A DNA stretch of 64,000 nt from Brachybacterium kimchii (GCF_023373525.1 NZ_CP097218.1:1798001-1862000), one strand, 5' to 3'. Positions 17,948-32,081 are shown, numbered from the stretch's first letter. Made by a program: numbers and translations. Notes: generated by a model not told the origin, from the letters alone.

Positions 17948-19321
17948 TCAGGCGCCGGCGATCGCGCCCACCAGCTGATTGCCGCCGAGCGCGATGAACA
18001 CGATGGCGACGATCCCCAGGATCGCGTTGAGCACCCAGCCGTTGCGCCAGCGCTCGGGCATGTGGCGGGAGTTCATGAGCACCAGCAGGGTGATCGCGAG
18101 GAAGGGCATGAACAGCGACCCCAGCACGCCGTAGGCCACGATCACCTGCACGGGCTTGCCGAGCAGCAGCAGGAGCATCGGCGGGAACGTCAGCCAGAGG
18201 ATGAAGAAGCGGTAGTAGGTGCCGCCGATGCGCCGCCTGGGATGGTCCTCGGGGAGCTTGCGGGCGCTGCCCCAGAAGTCGGCGAACATGATGGAGACGC
18301 CGTTCCACACGCCCAGCACGGAGGAGAACGACGAGGCCCAGAAGCCCAGGAGGAAGATCCAGCTCATCGCGGTGCCGTAGCGGGAGGCGAGCACGTCCGC
18401 GAGGTCGAGCAGCCCGCGGTCCTCCTCGCCGATCGCGATGCCGCTGGAGTACAGCAGCTCGGCGCCGACGACGAGCATCGCGACCACGAAGATGCCGGAG
18501 ATGACGTAGGCCATCGCGTTGTCGATCCGCATCACGCGCATCCAGCGCGGGGTCGACCAGCCCTTCTCGGTGAGCCAGTAGCCGTAGGCGGCGAGCGTGA
18601 TGGTGCCGCCCACGCCGCCCGCGATGCTGAGGGTGTACCAGAGACCGCCCTCGGGGATCCGCGGGATCAGCCCTCCCAGGATGTCCGGGATGTTCGGGAG
18701 GGTGACGACGGCCGCGCCGACGACGGTCACGAACATGATGGCGACCAGCACCGCGACGACCTTCTCGAGGGCGTGGTAGCGGCCGAACCACACGAGCGCC
18801 GCGCCGACCAGGCCCGAGAAGGCCGCGTAGACGGCCAGGGGCATGTGGGCGAACAGGCCGATGTCCCCTATCACCGGCAACTGCGGGACGAGCGCGGCGA
18901 TCGGCAGCGCGGAGGCGCTCATCGCCGTCGCCCCGTACACGAAGCCCCAGACCATGATGTAGGGCCCGAAGTACCAGGAGGTCCAGCGGCCCACGCGCCG
19001 CCAGCCCTCGAAGATCGAGTGCCCGGTGGCGAGCGTCCAGCGGCCCGCGCCCTCGACGAGGAAGATCTTGATGATGACGCCGGCGACCGCGGCCCACAGC
19101 AGGGCGTAGCCGTAGCGGGACCCGGCGACGAGGGTCGCCACGAGGTCGCCCGCGCCGATGCCGGTCGCGGCGACGACGAGGCCCGGGCCGATGATCCGCC
19201 AGCGGGCGGGGCCGGAGGCCTCCTCGACCGCGTCGACGGCGGTGGGCGCCGCCGACGTCGAGGGCGCGTCCCGGCGATCTGAGGGGCGTGGGGAGGGGTG
19301 CGCTGCGTCCTCGGAGTGCAT
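17948..19321 (-). CDS. NRAMP-family metal transporter, atypical TM1
   Basis: 457 residues, about eleven membrane helices. Resembles the Nramp superfamily of proton-coupled divalent-metal importers over most of its length. The canonical DPGN metal-binding motif in helix 1 is absent; its place is taken by [13 protein letters not shown] (residues 51-63), a variant seen in a sub-group whose substrate is not established. A hydrophilic 38-residue N-terminus precedes helix 1. TAGCGT lies 6 bases before the ATG, so the message is probably leaderless. Stand-alone gene upstream of the rpsP operon. Confidence 0.8.
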   Translation of the reverse strand: MHSEDAAHPSPRPSDRRDAPSTSAAPTAVDAVEEASGPARWRIIGPGLVVAATGIGAGDLVATLVAGSRYGYALLWAAVAGVIIKIFLVEGAGRWTLATGHSIFEGWRRVGRWTSWYFGPYIMVWGFVYGATAMSASALPIAALVPQLPVIGDIGLFAHMPLAVYAAFSGLVGAALVWFGRYHALEKVVAVLVAIMFVTVVGAAVVTLPNIPDILGGLIPRIPEGGLWYTLSIAGGVGGTITLAAYGYWLTEKGWSTPRWMRVMRIDNAMAYVISGIFVVAMLVVGAELLYSSGIAIGEEDRGLLDLADVLASRYGTAMSWIFLLGFWASSFSSVLGVWNGVSIMFADFWGSARKLPEDHPRRRIGGTYYRFFILWLTFPPMLLLLLGKPVQVIVAYGVLGSLFMPFLAITLLVLMNSRHMPERWRNGWVLNAILGIVAIVFIALGGNQLVGAIAGA

Positions 19322-19327
19322 GCGCCG

Positions 19328-19333
19328 ACGCTA
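19328..19333 (-). promoter_or_regulatory. leaderless -10 of NRAMP gene
   Basis: TAGCGT on the minus strand, 6 bases before the ATG; identical to the -10 at 33632-33637. Confidence 0.45.
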
Positions 19334-19386
19334 CAGGGCCGTGGCCGCTGTCCGCGCGCAGCGGCGCGCCGCCCGCAGGGAGGGCG

Positions 19387-19893
19387 TCAGATCTCCGCGG
19401 TCGCGCCCTGCTCGGACCGCGCCGCGAGCTCGACGACCTTCATCATCCCGGCGTGCAGCGCCTGCACCTCGGCCTCGTCCATGCCCAGGCGCTCCCGCAT
19501 GATGCCGGGGACGGCCTTCGCGCGCTCGCGCAGGGCGCGACCGCTGTCGGTGAGCACGATCGCGAGCGAGCGCTCGTCCTCCGAGGCGCGTGTCCGCTCG
19601 AGGTAGCCGGTGGCCTCGAGCCTCTTCACCAGGGGCGACAGGGTTCCGGGGTCCAGCGCGAGCCGGGAGCTCAGCTCCTTCAGGGAGAGCGGGGACTCCT
19701 GCCACAGGGCGAGCATGACCAGGTACTGCGGATGCGTCAGTCGCAGGGGTTCGAGCACGGGCCGGTACGCCGCGACGATCCCGCGGGACGCGCGCGTGAT
19801 GGCGAAGCACACCTGGCTCTCGAGCGCGAGGGGATCGGTGTCCTCGCGCGCACTCTCGCGCTCCGCTCCCGCGTCGGCTCGGGTCCTGCTCAC
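19387..19893 (-). CDS. ohrR: OhrR-type MarR regulator
   Basis: 168 residues. MarR winged-helix repressor. The N-terminal [14 protein letters not shown] carries Cys29 at the position of the peroxide-sensing Cys of B. subtilis OhrR, and [31 protein letters not shown] and [11 protein letters not shown] match that family closely. GTG start with GGAGGGAAC upstream; it overlaps the preceding 75-residue ORF by four bases (GTGA). No ohr peroxidase gene is nearby, so the target may be autoregulation plus distant genes. Symbol is by similarity only. Confidence 0.8.
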   Translation of the reverse strand: MSRTRADAGAERESAREDTDPLALESQVCFAITRASRGIVAAYRPVLEPLRLTHPQYLVMLALWQESPLSLKELSSRLALDPGTLSPLVKRLEATGYLERTRASEDERSLAIVLTDSGRALRERAKAVPGIMRERLGMDEAEVQALHAGMMKVVELAARSEQGATAEI

Positions 19894-20117
19894 GCCGAGG
19901 TTCCCTCCTGCTGGTCCGTCCGCTCGTCCGTCCGCCTGCTCTCGCGCCACTGCCGATGCAGCTCGCGTCGGCGCAGGTACTCGCGCTTGCGCCGGGCGCG
20001 GGGGTCGATGGCCGCGTCGAGCGTGGCCGGCCCCATGATGTGCAGCAGGATATAGCTCGTCCGGAACCCGGTGCGGTACAGCCAGGAGAAGGAGTCGGTG
20101 CCGCGAGGCCTGTCCAT
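19890..20117 (-). CDS. small protein, first gene of the ohrR operon
   Basis: 75 residues, not recognised. ATG preceded by GGAGGGCAC. N-terminal half is aromatic and mildly hydrophobic (FSWLYRTGFRTSYILLHIMG); the C-terminal half is strongly basic (RARRKREYLRRRELHRQWRESRR). It lies 28 bases downstream of the MarR-type operator and overlaps ohrR, so both should be induced together. Could be a small membrane-associated or nucleic-acid-binding protein. Confidence 0.65.
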   Translation of the reverse strand: MDRPRGTDSFSWLYRTGFRTSYILLHIMGPATLDAAIDPRARRKREYLRRRELHRQWRESRRTDERTDQQEGTSA

Positions 20118-20145
20118 GTGCCCTCCGTCGACGTCAGTGCCTTGC

Positions 20146-20177
20146 GCACCAATGCTTGGTGCACCAATTCATTGTGC
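20146..20177 (-). promoter_or_regulatory. MarR/OhrR operator
   Basis: GCACCAA-TGC-TTGGTGC (20146-20162) followed by a second overlapping palindrome TTGGTGCACCAA (20156-20167) and the half-site ATTGTGC (20171-20177). Four alternating half-sites suggest binding of two dimers over the promoter of the small ORF-ohrR operon. Confidence 0.65.
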
Positions 20178-20261
20178 GACGCGGCTCGTCCTTCGGCCAG
20201 TCCTGCGCCGTGAGGGCGACGGGCATCACGCCGACCGCCCGTCGGACGGGGCGCGCCGGGC

Positions 20262-20885
20262 TCAGATCGCGCGCAGGCGCTCGACGATGCCGCGGAGGAA
20301 GCCGTCGACGTCCGCGCTGCGGTATCCCTCGCGCAGGCGGCCGACGGCGACGGGCTGCCCGGAAAGGAGCACCTGCAGGGCGGCGTCCGCGCGGTCGTGC
20401 TCGTCGCCCTCCCCCGTGAGCGCCTCGAAGGCCCGGTCCAGGAGCTCGTCGATCCCGTCCATGTCGTAGCGGTCGCCGCGGCGCGCCGCGGCGAAGCGCG
20501 ACCCCTGCAGCTCGGCCGCGATCGCGCCCGTCGCGGTGTCCTCGGCGATCCGGGGGCTCGCCCCCTGCGTCCGCGCCACCACGGCGGTGACGGCGGGAGC
20601 GGCCCGGGAGTCCAGGAAGTCGTCGACGTCGTCCATCGCGTAGCGGACGCCGGACATGCGCGGGGTGAAGCGCACGTCGGCGATCCCGCCGAGCAGCTCG
20701 AGGTCGCGACGTCGCCCGGACGACCCGACCTCCCGCGCGAGGCGGTCGAGGTACTGGTCGACCTCCTCGCAGTCGTAGCCGGACCCGAAGGCCCTGACCC
20801 TCGCGAAGCGCGCCCCGGTGAGCAGCGCGACGACGTCGGCGTCGGAGGAGGCGGCGTCGGAGGAGGCGGAGGGGTCGACGGTCAT
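20262..20885 (-). CDS. DivIVA-like repeat protein (paralogue)
   Basis: 207 residues, ATG with GGGAGA upstream. Four copies of the GYDxxEVDxxLDR motif (about residues 35-50, 80-92, 140-153, 185-200), the same layout as the protein at 93-641, separated by poorly conserved linkers. Related to the DivIVA N-terminal domain, but without a long coiled coil. Function unknown; a scaffold at curved membrane is a guess from the family. Confidence 0.65.
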   Translation of the reverse strand: MTVDPSASSDAASSDADVVALLTGARFARVRAFGSGYDCEEVDQYLDRLAREVGSSGRRRDLELLGGIADVRFTPRMSGVRYAMDDVDDFLDSRAAPAVTAVVARTQGASPRIAEDTATGAIAAELQGSRFAAARRGDRYDMDGIDELLDRAFEALTGEGDEHDRADAALQVLLSGQPVAVGRLREGYRSADVDGFLRGIVERLRAI

Positions 20886-20968
20886 GGGGTTCTCCCGGTG
20901 AGGTGCGAGACGGGGTGGAGGGCGGTAAGGAGGGAAGGACGGAAGGACGGCGGAGGCCGCCTCCCCCG

Positions 20969-22165
20969 TCAGCGGATGATCGCGCCGCCGAGCACGATGC
21001 GCGCGGGATCCCGCAGCGCGCGGTGGTCGCGGCGGGGATCCTCGGGCACCACGAGGAGGTCGGCGGGGGCGCCGTCCTCGAGGCCGGGCGCGCCGAGGAA
21101 CGCGCGCGGCCCCCAGGAGGCGGCCTGGAGGATCGCGAGTGGATCGAGCCCGCACGCGGCGAGCTCGTCGAGCTCGTCGTGGATGATGCCGTGGCCCAGC
21201 ACTCCCCCGGCGTCCGTGCCGGTGAGCAGCTGGACGCCGGCGTCGTGGGCGTCGCGGGTGCGCTCGAACCGGCGTGCGCGCAGGCGCCGCATGTGCGCCG
21301 CGTAGTCGGGGAACTTGCGCTCGCCCTGGCTCGCGTAGGTCTCGAACTCGTCGACGTTCACGAGCGTGGTCACCACGGGCACGCCCGCCTCGGCGGCGCG
21401 GGCGATGGTGTCGCCCGTGAGACCGGTCGCGTGCTCGAGGCAGTCGAATCCGGCGTCGAGGACCAGCGGGAGGGTCTCCTCGTCGAAGGTGTGGGTGGTG
21501 ATGCGGGCGCCGTGGGCGTGCGCGGCCTCGGCGGCGGCCCGGAAGTCGTCGGCCGACCAGGTCGGCGTGAGGTCCCCGGCCTGCCGGTCGATCCAGTCGC
21601 CGACGAGCTTCACCCAGCCGTCGCCGCGCTCGGCCTCCGCCGCGACGGTCGCGGGAAGATCCTCGGGGTCGACCTCGTGCGCGTACCCCTTGAGGTAGCG
21701 CCGGGTGCGGGCGACGTGCCGTCCGGCCCGGACGATGCGGGGCATATCGGCCTCGCGCTGCAGGGGCGCGGTGTCGGTGATGGAGCCGGCGTCGCGGATG
21801 AGCAGCACGCCGGTGTCGCGGTCGACGCGGGCCTGGGCGCGCGCGCCCTCGAGTCCCGTCGCCGTGCCCTCGTCGCTGATGCCCACGTGGCAGTGGAGAT
21901 CCGCGAGACCGGGCAGCACGAAGCCGTCGATCCGCTCGATCCCGGTCCCGGCGGGGAGGTCCGGCTCCTCGTGGTGGATGCGGCCTCCCGCCACCCAGGC
22001 CTCGGCGAGCTCATCCTCGGGCCCGAGCAGGATGGGGCCCGTCAGGTGCAGGACGGGTGGCCCCGTCGCCTCGGCGCGGTCGTAGGCGGGGCCGTCGGCG
22101 GCGGGCCGTCGCCCTGCGGCGAAGGACTCGCGGGCGGCGCGGACGGAGGGGGCATCGGTGCGCAT
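20969..22165 (-). CDS. amidohydrolase (imidazolonepropionase-like)
   Basis: 398 residues. Metal-dependent TIM-barrel hydrolase. Metal ligand motif LADLHCHVG, the carboxylated-Lys region WVKLVGDW, THTFDE and EHATG histidines, and the final Asp in TGTDAGG are all seen. Substrate unknown; this branch includes prolidase-like and imidazolonepropionase-like enzymes. Leaderless: TAGCCT ends 6 bases before the ATG. Confidence 0.85.
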   Translation of the reverse strand: MRTDAPSVRAARESFAAGRRPAADGPAYDRAEATGPPVLHLTGPILLGPEDELAEAWVAGGRIHHEEPDLPAGTGIERIDGFVLPGLADLHCHVGISDEGTATGLEGARAQARVDRDTGVLLIRDAGSITDTAPLQREADMPRIVRAGRHVARTRRYLKGYAHEVDPEDLPATVAAEAERGDGWVKLVGDWIDRQAGDLTPTWSADDFRAAAEAAHAHGARITTHTFDEETLPLVLDAGFDCLEHATGLTGDTIARAAEAGVPVVTTLVNVDEFETYASQGERKFPDYAAHMRRLRARRFERTRDAHDAGVQLLTGTDAGGVLGHGIIHDELDELAACGLDPLAILQAASWGPRAFLGAPGLEDGAPADLLVVPEDPRRDHRALRDPARIVLGGAIIR

Positions 22166-22171
22166 GCCCCG

Positions 22172-22177
22172 AGGCTA
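22172..22177 (-). promoter_or_regulatory. leaderless -10 of amidohydrolase
   Basis: TAGCCT on the minus strand 6 bases before the ATG. Confidence 0.45.
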
Positions 22178-22278
22178 TCGAGCGAAGGGGCCCCGCGAGG
22201 ACGAGGGCTGTCGTTCGGGACCCCCGAGTGCTTGACTAGATGTGCCCTGTATCACTCGCCATCGTCGAAGGAGCACCC

Positions 22279-23208
22279 ATGGGCACCCATCCGACCTCCC
22301 GCTTCCTGCTGGGGACGGCGGAGTCCCCCGAGCTGGTGCTGCTCCGCCGCGTCACCGCCGCGCCGGCGGCCGTGCGCGAGGCCCTCACCGACGCCGAGCG
22401 GCGCGGACGCTGGCTGGGCGCGCTCGACGGCGGCCCGGCCGCGCCCGGCGACCCCTTCGAGCTGAGACTGGGCGACGAGGCCTCGGATGCCGCCGTCGGC
22501 CGGCTCCTGCTGCTGGACCCGGAGCACCTGGCGGCCACGTGGTCCTGGCAGGGCGAGCGCGAGAGCGTCCTGCAGGCGCGGGTGCGCCCCGGGCCCGACG
22601 GCGCGGGCAGCGAGATCTGGATGCGCCATTCCCTCGCCGAGCCCGATCACGTCGAGGGATACGGCGGCGGCTGGGAGCAGGTCCTCCAGGCCCTCGCCCG
22701 GGAGCTCGGCTGCGAGGCGGCCGACGCGGAGGACGATGCGGCGATCGAGACCGCCGCCGCCGAGCGCTGGCACCTGATGACGCAGCGCCCCGTCGAGATC
22801 GAGCGCACGCTGCCCGCCTCCCCCGAGCGGGTGTGGGAGGCGCTCACCACGCGCGAGGGGCTCGCGTCCTGGTGGTGGCGCCACTGGGACGACGTCGCGG
22901 TCGAGCTCGACGGCGAGCGCGGCGCGGTGCGGATCACCGCCCCGCGGATCGCCACGACCCTCGGCCTCGAGCGCCTGGTGGCCGAGCGCCCCGCCCGCCT
23001 CGCGGCGACGTGGGTGTGGTCCGAGGCGAGCGGCACCTCGGTCGACGAGGCGATCGACCTGCGCCTGGAGCCCGAGGGGACGACCCCGGAGGCCACCCGT
23101 CTGCGCGTGCGCCACACGGGCCCGTGGGCCGAGGACTCCCTGCCGGAGAACTACCGGCAGGGATGGGAGTCCACGGTGGACCAGCTCGCCGAGGTGCTCG
23201 GCGCCTGA
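22279..23208 (+). CDS. tandem SRPBCC (AHSA1-like) protein
   Basis: 309 residues; ATG with GAAGGAGCACCC upstream. Two START/SRPBCC folds in tandem: residues ~15-150 (VTAAPAAVREALTDAERRGRWL) and ~180-305 (IERTLPASPERVWEALTTREGLASWWW, ending in the typical GWESTVDQLAEVL helix). Such proteins bind hydrophobic ligands or act with Hsp90-like chaperones; no specific role can be given. Divergent from the amidohydrolase, convergent with ffh. Confidence 0.8.
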   Translation: MGTHPTSRFLLGTAESPELVLLRRVTAAPAAVREALTDAERRGRWLGALDGGPAAPGDPFELRLGDEASDAAVGRLLLLDPEHLAATWSWQGERESVLQARVRPGPDGAGSEIWMRHSLAEPDHVEGYGGGWEQVLQALARELGCEAADAEDDAAIETAAAERWHLMTQRPVEIERTLPASPERVWEALTTREGLASWWWRHWDDVAVELDGERGAVRITAPRIATTLGLERLVAERPARLAATWVWSEASGTSVDEAIDLRLEPEGTTPEATRLRVRHTGPWAEDSLPENYRQGWESTVDQLAEVLGA

Positions 23209-23225
23209 GGGCCCCCGAGGATCGC

Positions 23226-23249
23226 TCGGCGGCTCGGCGGCTCGGCGGC
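23226..23249. repeat. three tandem TCGGCGGC octamers
   Basis: Exact triple repeat at 23226-23233, 23234-23241 and 23242-23249 in the 49-base gap between two convergent genes, followed by GCGGCTCAGCCGC, a small stem that may help terminate either gene. Confidence 0.6.
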
Positions 23250-23257
23250 TCAGCCGC

Positions 23258-24850
<1,593 letters not shown>

Positions 24851-24885
24851 GAAAGCGGCTTCCCCTTGCTCGGACGGACCGCCCC

Positions 24886-24891
24886 AGTGTA
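24886..24891 (-). promoter_or_regulatory. -10 hexamer of ffh
   Basis: Minus-strand TACACT within CTACACTGGG, about 35 bases before the ffh start. The same 10-mer lies upstream of ftsY (30814-30823). Confidence 0.4.
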
Positions 24892-24982
24892 GTCAGCCGC
24901 CCGGTGCGGATCCTGGCCGGGAGGCCCCGGCGCGGCCCACCTCACCCTCGGACCCCTCGCGCACACAGCACACGCGCGTCGC

Positions 24983-29107
<4,125 letters not shown>

Positions 29108-29215
29108 GTCCAGTCCTGGCTCGGAGGGGCCGGGGCGGGAGCCCGGCGCGACCCGGGAGGATCGTGGTCACATGGTGCGGTCGGTCGCCCTCCGGCCGCC
29201 TCCCCAGGGCCCGCC

Positions 29216-29231
29216 GTGATCTTTTCGTGAC
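29216..29231 (-). promoter_or_regulatory. possible GlnR box upstream of amt
   Basis: On the minus strand GTCAC-GAAAAG-ATCAC, two near-GTNAC half-sites with the 6-base spacing of actinobacterial GlnR a/b sites, about 110 bases before the amt ATG. One half-site has A for G. The rest of the 190-base gap shows no gene. Confidence 0.35.
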
Positions 29232-29297
29232 CTCGGGTCCGGGGCGTGGACGGCGAGGGAGGTACTGCGCAGGCGGCGAGGCGGGCGGGTGGCCGGC

Positions 29298-30770
29298 TCA
29301 GGCCTCCAGGAGGGCGTCGACGAAGCCGTGCGGGTCGAAGGGGGCGAGATCGTCCATGCCCTCCCCGAGACCGACCATCTTCACCGGGACGCCGAGCGCG
29401 CGCTGCACGTTGACGACGATGCCGCCCTTGGCGGTGCCGTCGAGCTTGGTCAGCACGATGCCGGTGACGTCGACGACCTCGGAGAAGACCTTCGCCTGCT
29501 GCATGCCGTTCTGGCCGGTGGTCGCGTCCAGCACGAGCAGCACCTCGGCGACGCCGTCGCCGTGCAGGGCCTTCTCGGCGACCCGGCGCACCTTGCCGAG
29601 CTCGTCCATGAGGCCCTTCTTGTTCTGCAGGCGTCCGGCGGTGTCGATGATGACGACGTCGGCCTCCTGCGCGATGCCCTGGGCGACGGCGTCGAAGGCG
29701 ACGGAGGCGGGGTCGGCGCCGTCGTGGTCCGAGCGCACGGTGTCCACACCCACGCGGGAGCCCCAGGTGGCGAGCTGGTCGGCTGCCGCGGCGCGGAAGG
29801 TGTCGGCCGCGCCGAGGACGACGCTGCGGTCCTCGGCGACGAGCACGCGGGCGAGCTTGCCGACGGTCGTGGTCTTGCCGGTGCCGTTGACGCCGACCAT
29901 CAGGGCGACCGACGGGACCTCGGTGCCGTCGGGCGCCTCGCGGCGGGTCGCGGCGAGGCGGCGGTCCAGGCTCGGATCGACGAGGGCGAGGAGCTCGGCG
30001 CGCAGGGCCTCGCGGATCTGCGCGGGGTCGTCGGTGCTGATGACCTGGATCCGGCGGCGCAGGTTCTCCATGAGCTCGTCGGTCGCGTCGGGGCCGAGGT
30101 CGGCCAGCAGCAGCGTCTCCTCGATCTCGTCCCAGGTGCTCTCGTCGATGGTGCCGCTCGTGAGCAGTCCCAGCAGGCCGCGGCCGAGCGATCCGGAGCG
30201 CGCGAGCCGGTCGCGCAGGCGCTCCATGCGGCTGCCCGCGGGCTCGGGCGTCTCCAGCGGCGGCGCGGTCTCGGCGCTCTGGGCGTCCGCGGGCGCCTGG
30301 GCGTCGGTCTCCGGCAGCTCGGTGGGCGTCTCCGTGGCCCCGGGCGCCTCCGTGGCCCCGGGGGCATCGGTCGGGGCCGACGGCGAGGCGCTGGTCGACG
30401 CGGAGTCGGGCGTCGCGGTGCGGCCCGGCTCGGTGCCGGGGATGACGGGGTTCGAGGGGTGGGCGGCGCGCGCGGAGGCGCTGCCGGCCGTGGGCGTCGC
30501 GGGGGCGGACGGCGAGGAGGGCTTGGAGAGCGTGTCGCCCCAGGTCGGGGCCGAGGGCCGGTCCGCGCGGGGCTTCTGCGCGGTCGCGGTCGAGCCGCCC
30601 GAGCGATCGGCGCGGCCGGCGCCCTGGGAGTCCTGGCGGCCCCGGTCGTCCTGATCCCCGCCCTGGCCGCGGCGACGCCGGCTGCGCACCCATGCCCAGG
30701 CTCCGGCGCCGATGACGACGATGCCGCCGCCGGTGCCGGCGAGGGCGGCGAGGATGTCATTGGGGTCCAC
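29298..30770 (-). CDS. ftsY: SRP receptor FtsY
   Basis: 490 residues, GTG start with GGAGGTGACCT upstream. N-terminal hydrophobic segment (about 8-28), then a long Ala/Pro/Thr/Ser-rich acidic A region (~30-190), then the NG domain with GVNGTGKTTT, DTAGRLQNKKGLMDEL, TKLDGTAKGG and the C-terminal GEGMDDLAPFDP. Docks SRP-ribosome complexes at the membrane. Confidence 0.95.
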   Translation of the reverse strand: MDPNDILAALAGTGGGIVVIGAGAWAWVRSRRRRGQGGDQDDRGRQDSQGAGRADRSGGSTATAQKPRADRPSAPTWGDTLSKPSSPSAPATPTAGSASARAAHPSNPVIPGTEPGRTATPDSASTSASPSAPTDAPGATEAPGATETPTELPETDAQAPADAQSAETAPPLETPEPAGSRMERLRDRLARSGSLGRGLLGLLTSGTIDESTWDEIEETLLLADLGPDATDELMENLRRRIQVISTDDPAQIREALRAELLALVDPSLDRRLAATRREAPDGTEVPSVALMVGVNGTGKTTTVGKLARVLVAEDRSVVLGAADTFRAAAADQLATWGSRVGVDTVRSDHDGADPASVAFDAVAQGIAQEADVVIIDTAGRLQNKKGLMDELGKVRRVAEKALHGDGVAEVLLVLDATTGQNGMQQAKVFSEVVDVTGIVLTKLDGTAKGGIVVNVQRALGVPVKMVGLGEGMDDLAPFDPHGFVDALLEA

Positions 30771-30816
30771 AGGTCACCTCCGGGTCGAACGGCGCCGGGC
30801 GGCGCAGGCCTCGCCC

Positions 30817-30822
30817 AGTGTA
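30817..30822 (-). promoter_or_regulatory. -10 hexamer of ftsY
   Basis: Minus-strand TACACT within CTACACTGGG, about 46 bases before the ftsY GTG. Confidence 0.4.
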
Positions 30823-30853
30823 GGCGGGACGGAGGGAGGCGCGGACCGCGCGT

Positions 30854-31003
30854 TCAGGCGTCGCGGCGGGTGCGGGAGGAGCCGCGCAGCACGGTGCCGT
30901 CCTCGGCGCGCTCGACGGCGCGCGAGCTCAGCGCGGTCAGCACGAGGACGAGCGCCCCCACGAGGACGGCGAAGAGGAGGAAGACGATCATGACGATGCC
31001 CAT
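30854..31003 (-). CDS. small single-pass membrane protein
   Basis: 49 residues from ATG 31003 (or 62 from an in-frame ATG at 31042). One hydrophobic helix (MGIVMIVFLLFAVLVGALVL) followed by a basic tail SSRAVERAEDGTVLRGSSRTRRD. Not recognised; neither start has a strong Shine-Dalgarno. Lies between ndk and ftsY on the same strand. Confidence 0.5.
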   Translation of the reverse strand: MGIVMIVFLLFAVLVGALVLVLTALSSRAVERAEDGTVLRGSSRTRRDA

Positions 31004-31086
31004 GGGTTCATTCTCAGCGGGAGGGGCGTCCGCTTCCATCATCCGAGAGGACGACCGCGTGTCGCCTTGATCACAGAACAGACGCG

Positions 31087-31133
31087 CGACGGCCCCGCTC
31101 CCCCCGCCCGGGAGGGCGGGAGCGGGGCCGTCG
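31087..31133 (-). terminator. 16-bp hairpin after ndk
   Basis: Inverted repeat, arms 31087-31102 and 31118-31133, 15-base loop that can itself pair (CCCGCC/GGCGGG). Located 24 bases after the ndk stop. No T-run. Confidence 0.75.
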
Positions 31134-31157
31134 GCAGGTCGTCGGCGCGGAGCGGGC

Positions 31158-31580
31158 TCAGCCGAGCGCGGGGAACCAGATCCCGATCTCGCGGGTCGCG
31201 GACTCGACGGAGTCGGAGCCGTGCACGAGGTTCTGGATCACCGGGGCGTCCCACTCGCGGGCGAGGTCGCCGCGGATCGAGCCGGGCGCCGCCGCGGTCG
31301 GGTTGGTGGCGCCGGCGAGCGAGCGGAAGCCGGCGATGACGCCCTCGCCCTCGGCGACGACGGCGACGAGCGGGCCGGAGCCCATGTACTCCACCAGGGG
31401 GCCGTAGAAGGGCTTGCCCTCGTGCTCGGCGTAGTGGGCGGCGAGGGTGTCGGCATCGGCCACGCGCTGGTCGAGGGCGACGATGCCGTACCCCTTGGCC
31501 TCGAGGCGGCGGAGGATCTCGCCGCGCAGGCCGCGCTCGACGGCGTCGGGCTTGAGCAGGATCAGAGTGCGTTCGGTCAT
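31158..31580 (-). CDS. ndk: nucleoside diphosphate kinase
   Basis: 140 residues, full length. Starts MTERTLILLKPDAVERGL; active-site His in NLVHGSDS near residue 117; FYGPLVEYMGSGP. Leaderless promoter: TACAGT 7 bases before the ATG. A hairpin follows, so it is monocistronic. Confidence 0.97.
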   Translation of the reverse strand: MTERTLILLKPDAVERGLRGEILRRLEAKGYGIVALDQRVADADTLAAHYAEHEGKPFYGPLVEYMGSGPLVAVVAEGEGVIAGFRSLAGATNPTAAAPGSIRGDLAREWDAPVIQNLVHGSDSVESATREIGIWFPALG

Positions 31581-31587
31581 GCAGGGC

Positions 31588-31593
31588 ACTGTA
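31588..31593 (-). promoter_or_regulatory. leaderless -10 of ndk
   Basis: TACAGT on the minus strand, 7 bases before the ATG; no Shine-Dalgarno is present between them. Confidence 0.5.
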
Positions 31594-31658
31594 TCGGTCG
31601 TGCCCGCGCGGCGCCTCACCGCCCTCGGCCCGCCCTCGGCACACCCTCGGCCGGGGGA

Positions 31659-32081
31659 TCAGGTGCCCGGGGTGTCCGCCTGCTCGGGATGGGCGGCCCA
31701 GTAGCGGGCGTCGACCGCGTCCTTCTCCCGGTCCAGCGCATGCCCCTTGAGCACGCCGTACACGTAGAGCACGGCGAACAGGACGCCCACGATCCACATG
31801 GCGCTCACCCACAGCCCCAGCAGCAGGATCGGGATCTGCAGCACGGCGCCGAGCGCGTACGGCCAGGCGCGCTTCTTCAGCATGCCCGCGCAGGCGAGCA
31901 GGAGCACGGCGCTGATCAGGGAGATCGTCCACACGGGGACGCGGTCCTCGGGGTTCAGCTGGTGGGAGACGAGCGCCGCGAAGAAGACGATGAGCGCCTC
32001 GACGGTGAGCGTCGTGGAGCTGAACATGCGCTGCGCCCCGTGGGGGCGCTGGGACGGGGTGAGGCGCAGGGCCATGCTCAC
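31659..32081 (-). CDS. DUF4233 membrane protein
   Basis: 140 residues, GTG start overlapping the folC stop by four bases. Four hydrophobic helices, and a cytosolic tail ending in DARYWAAHPEQADTPGT. Conserved actinobacterial partner of folC; function unknown. Confidence 0.85.
   Translation of the reverse strand: MSMALRLTPSQRPHGAQRMFSSTTLTVEALIVFFAALVSHQLNPEDRVPVWTISLISAVLLLACAGMLKKRAWPYALGAVLQIPILLLGLWVSAMWIVGVLFAVLYVYGVLKGHALDREKDAVDARYWAAHPEQADTPGT

Noticed and set aside
22232..22255. TTGACT with a TATCAC downstream as promoter of the SRPBCC gene
   Set aside because: Spacing of 12 bases is too short for sigma-70-type promoters and no better -10 was found.
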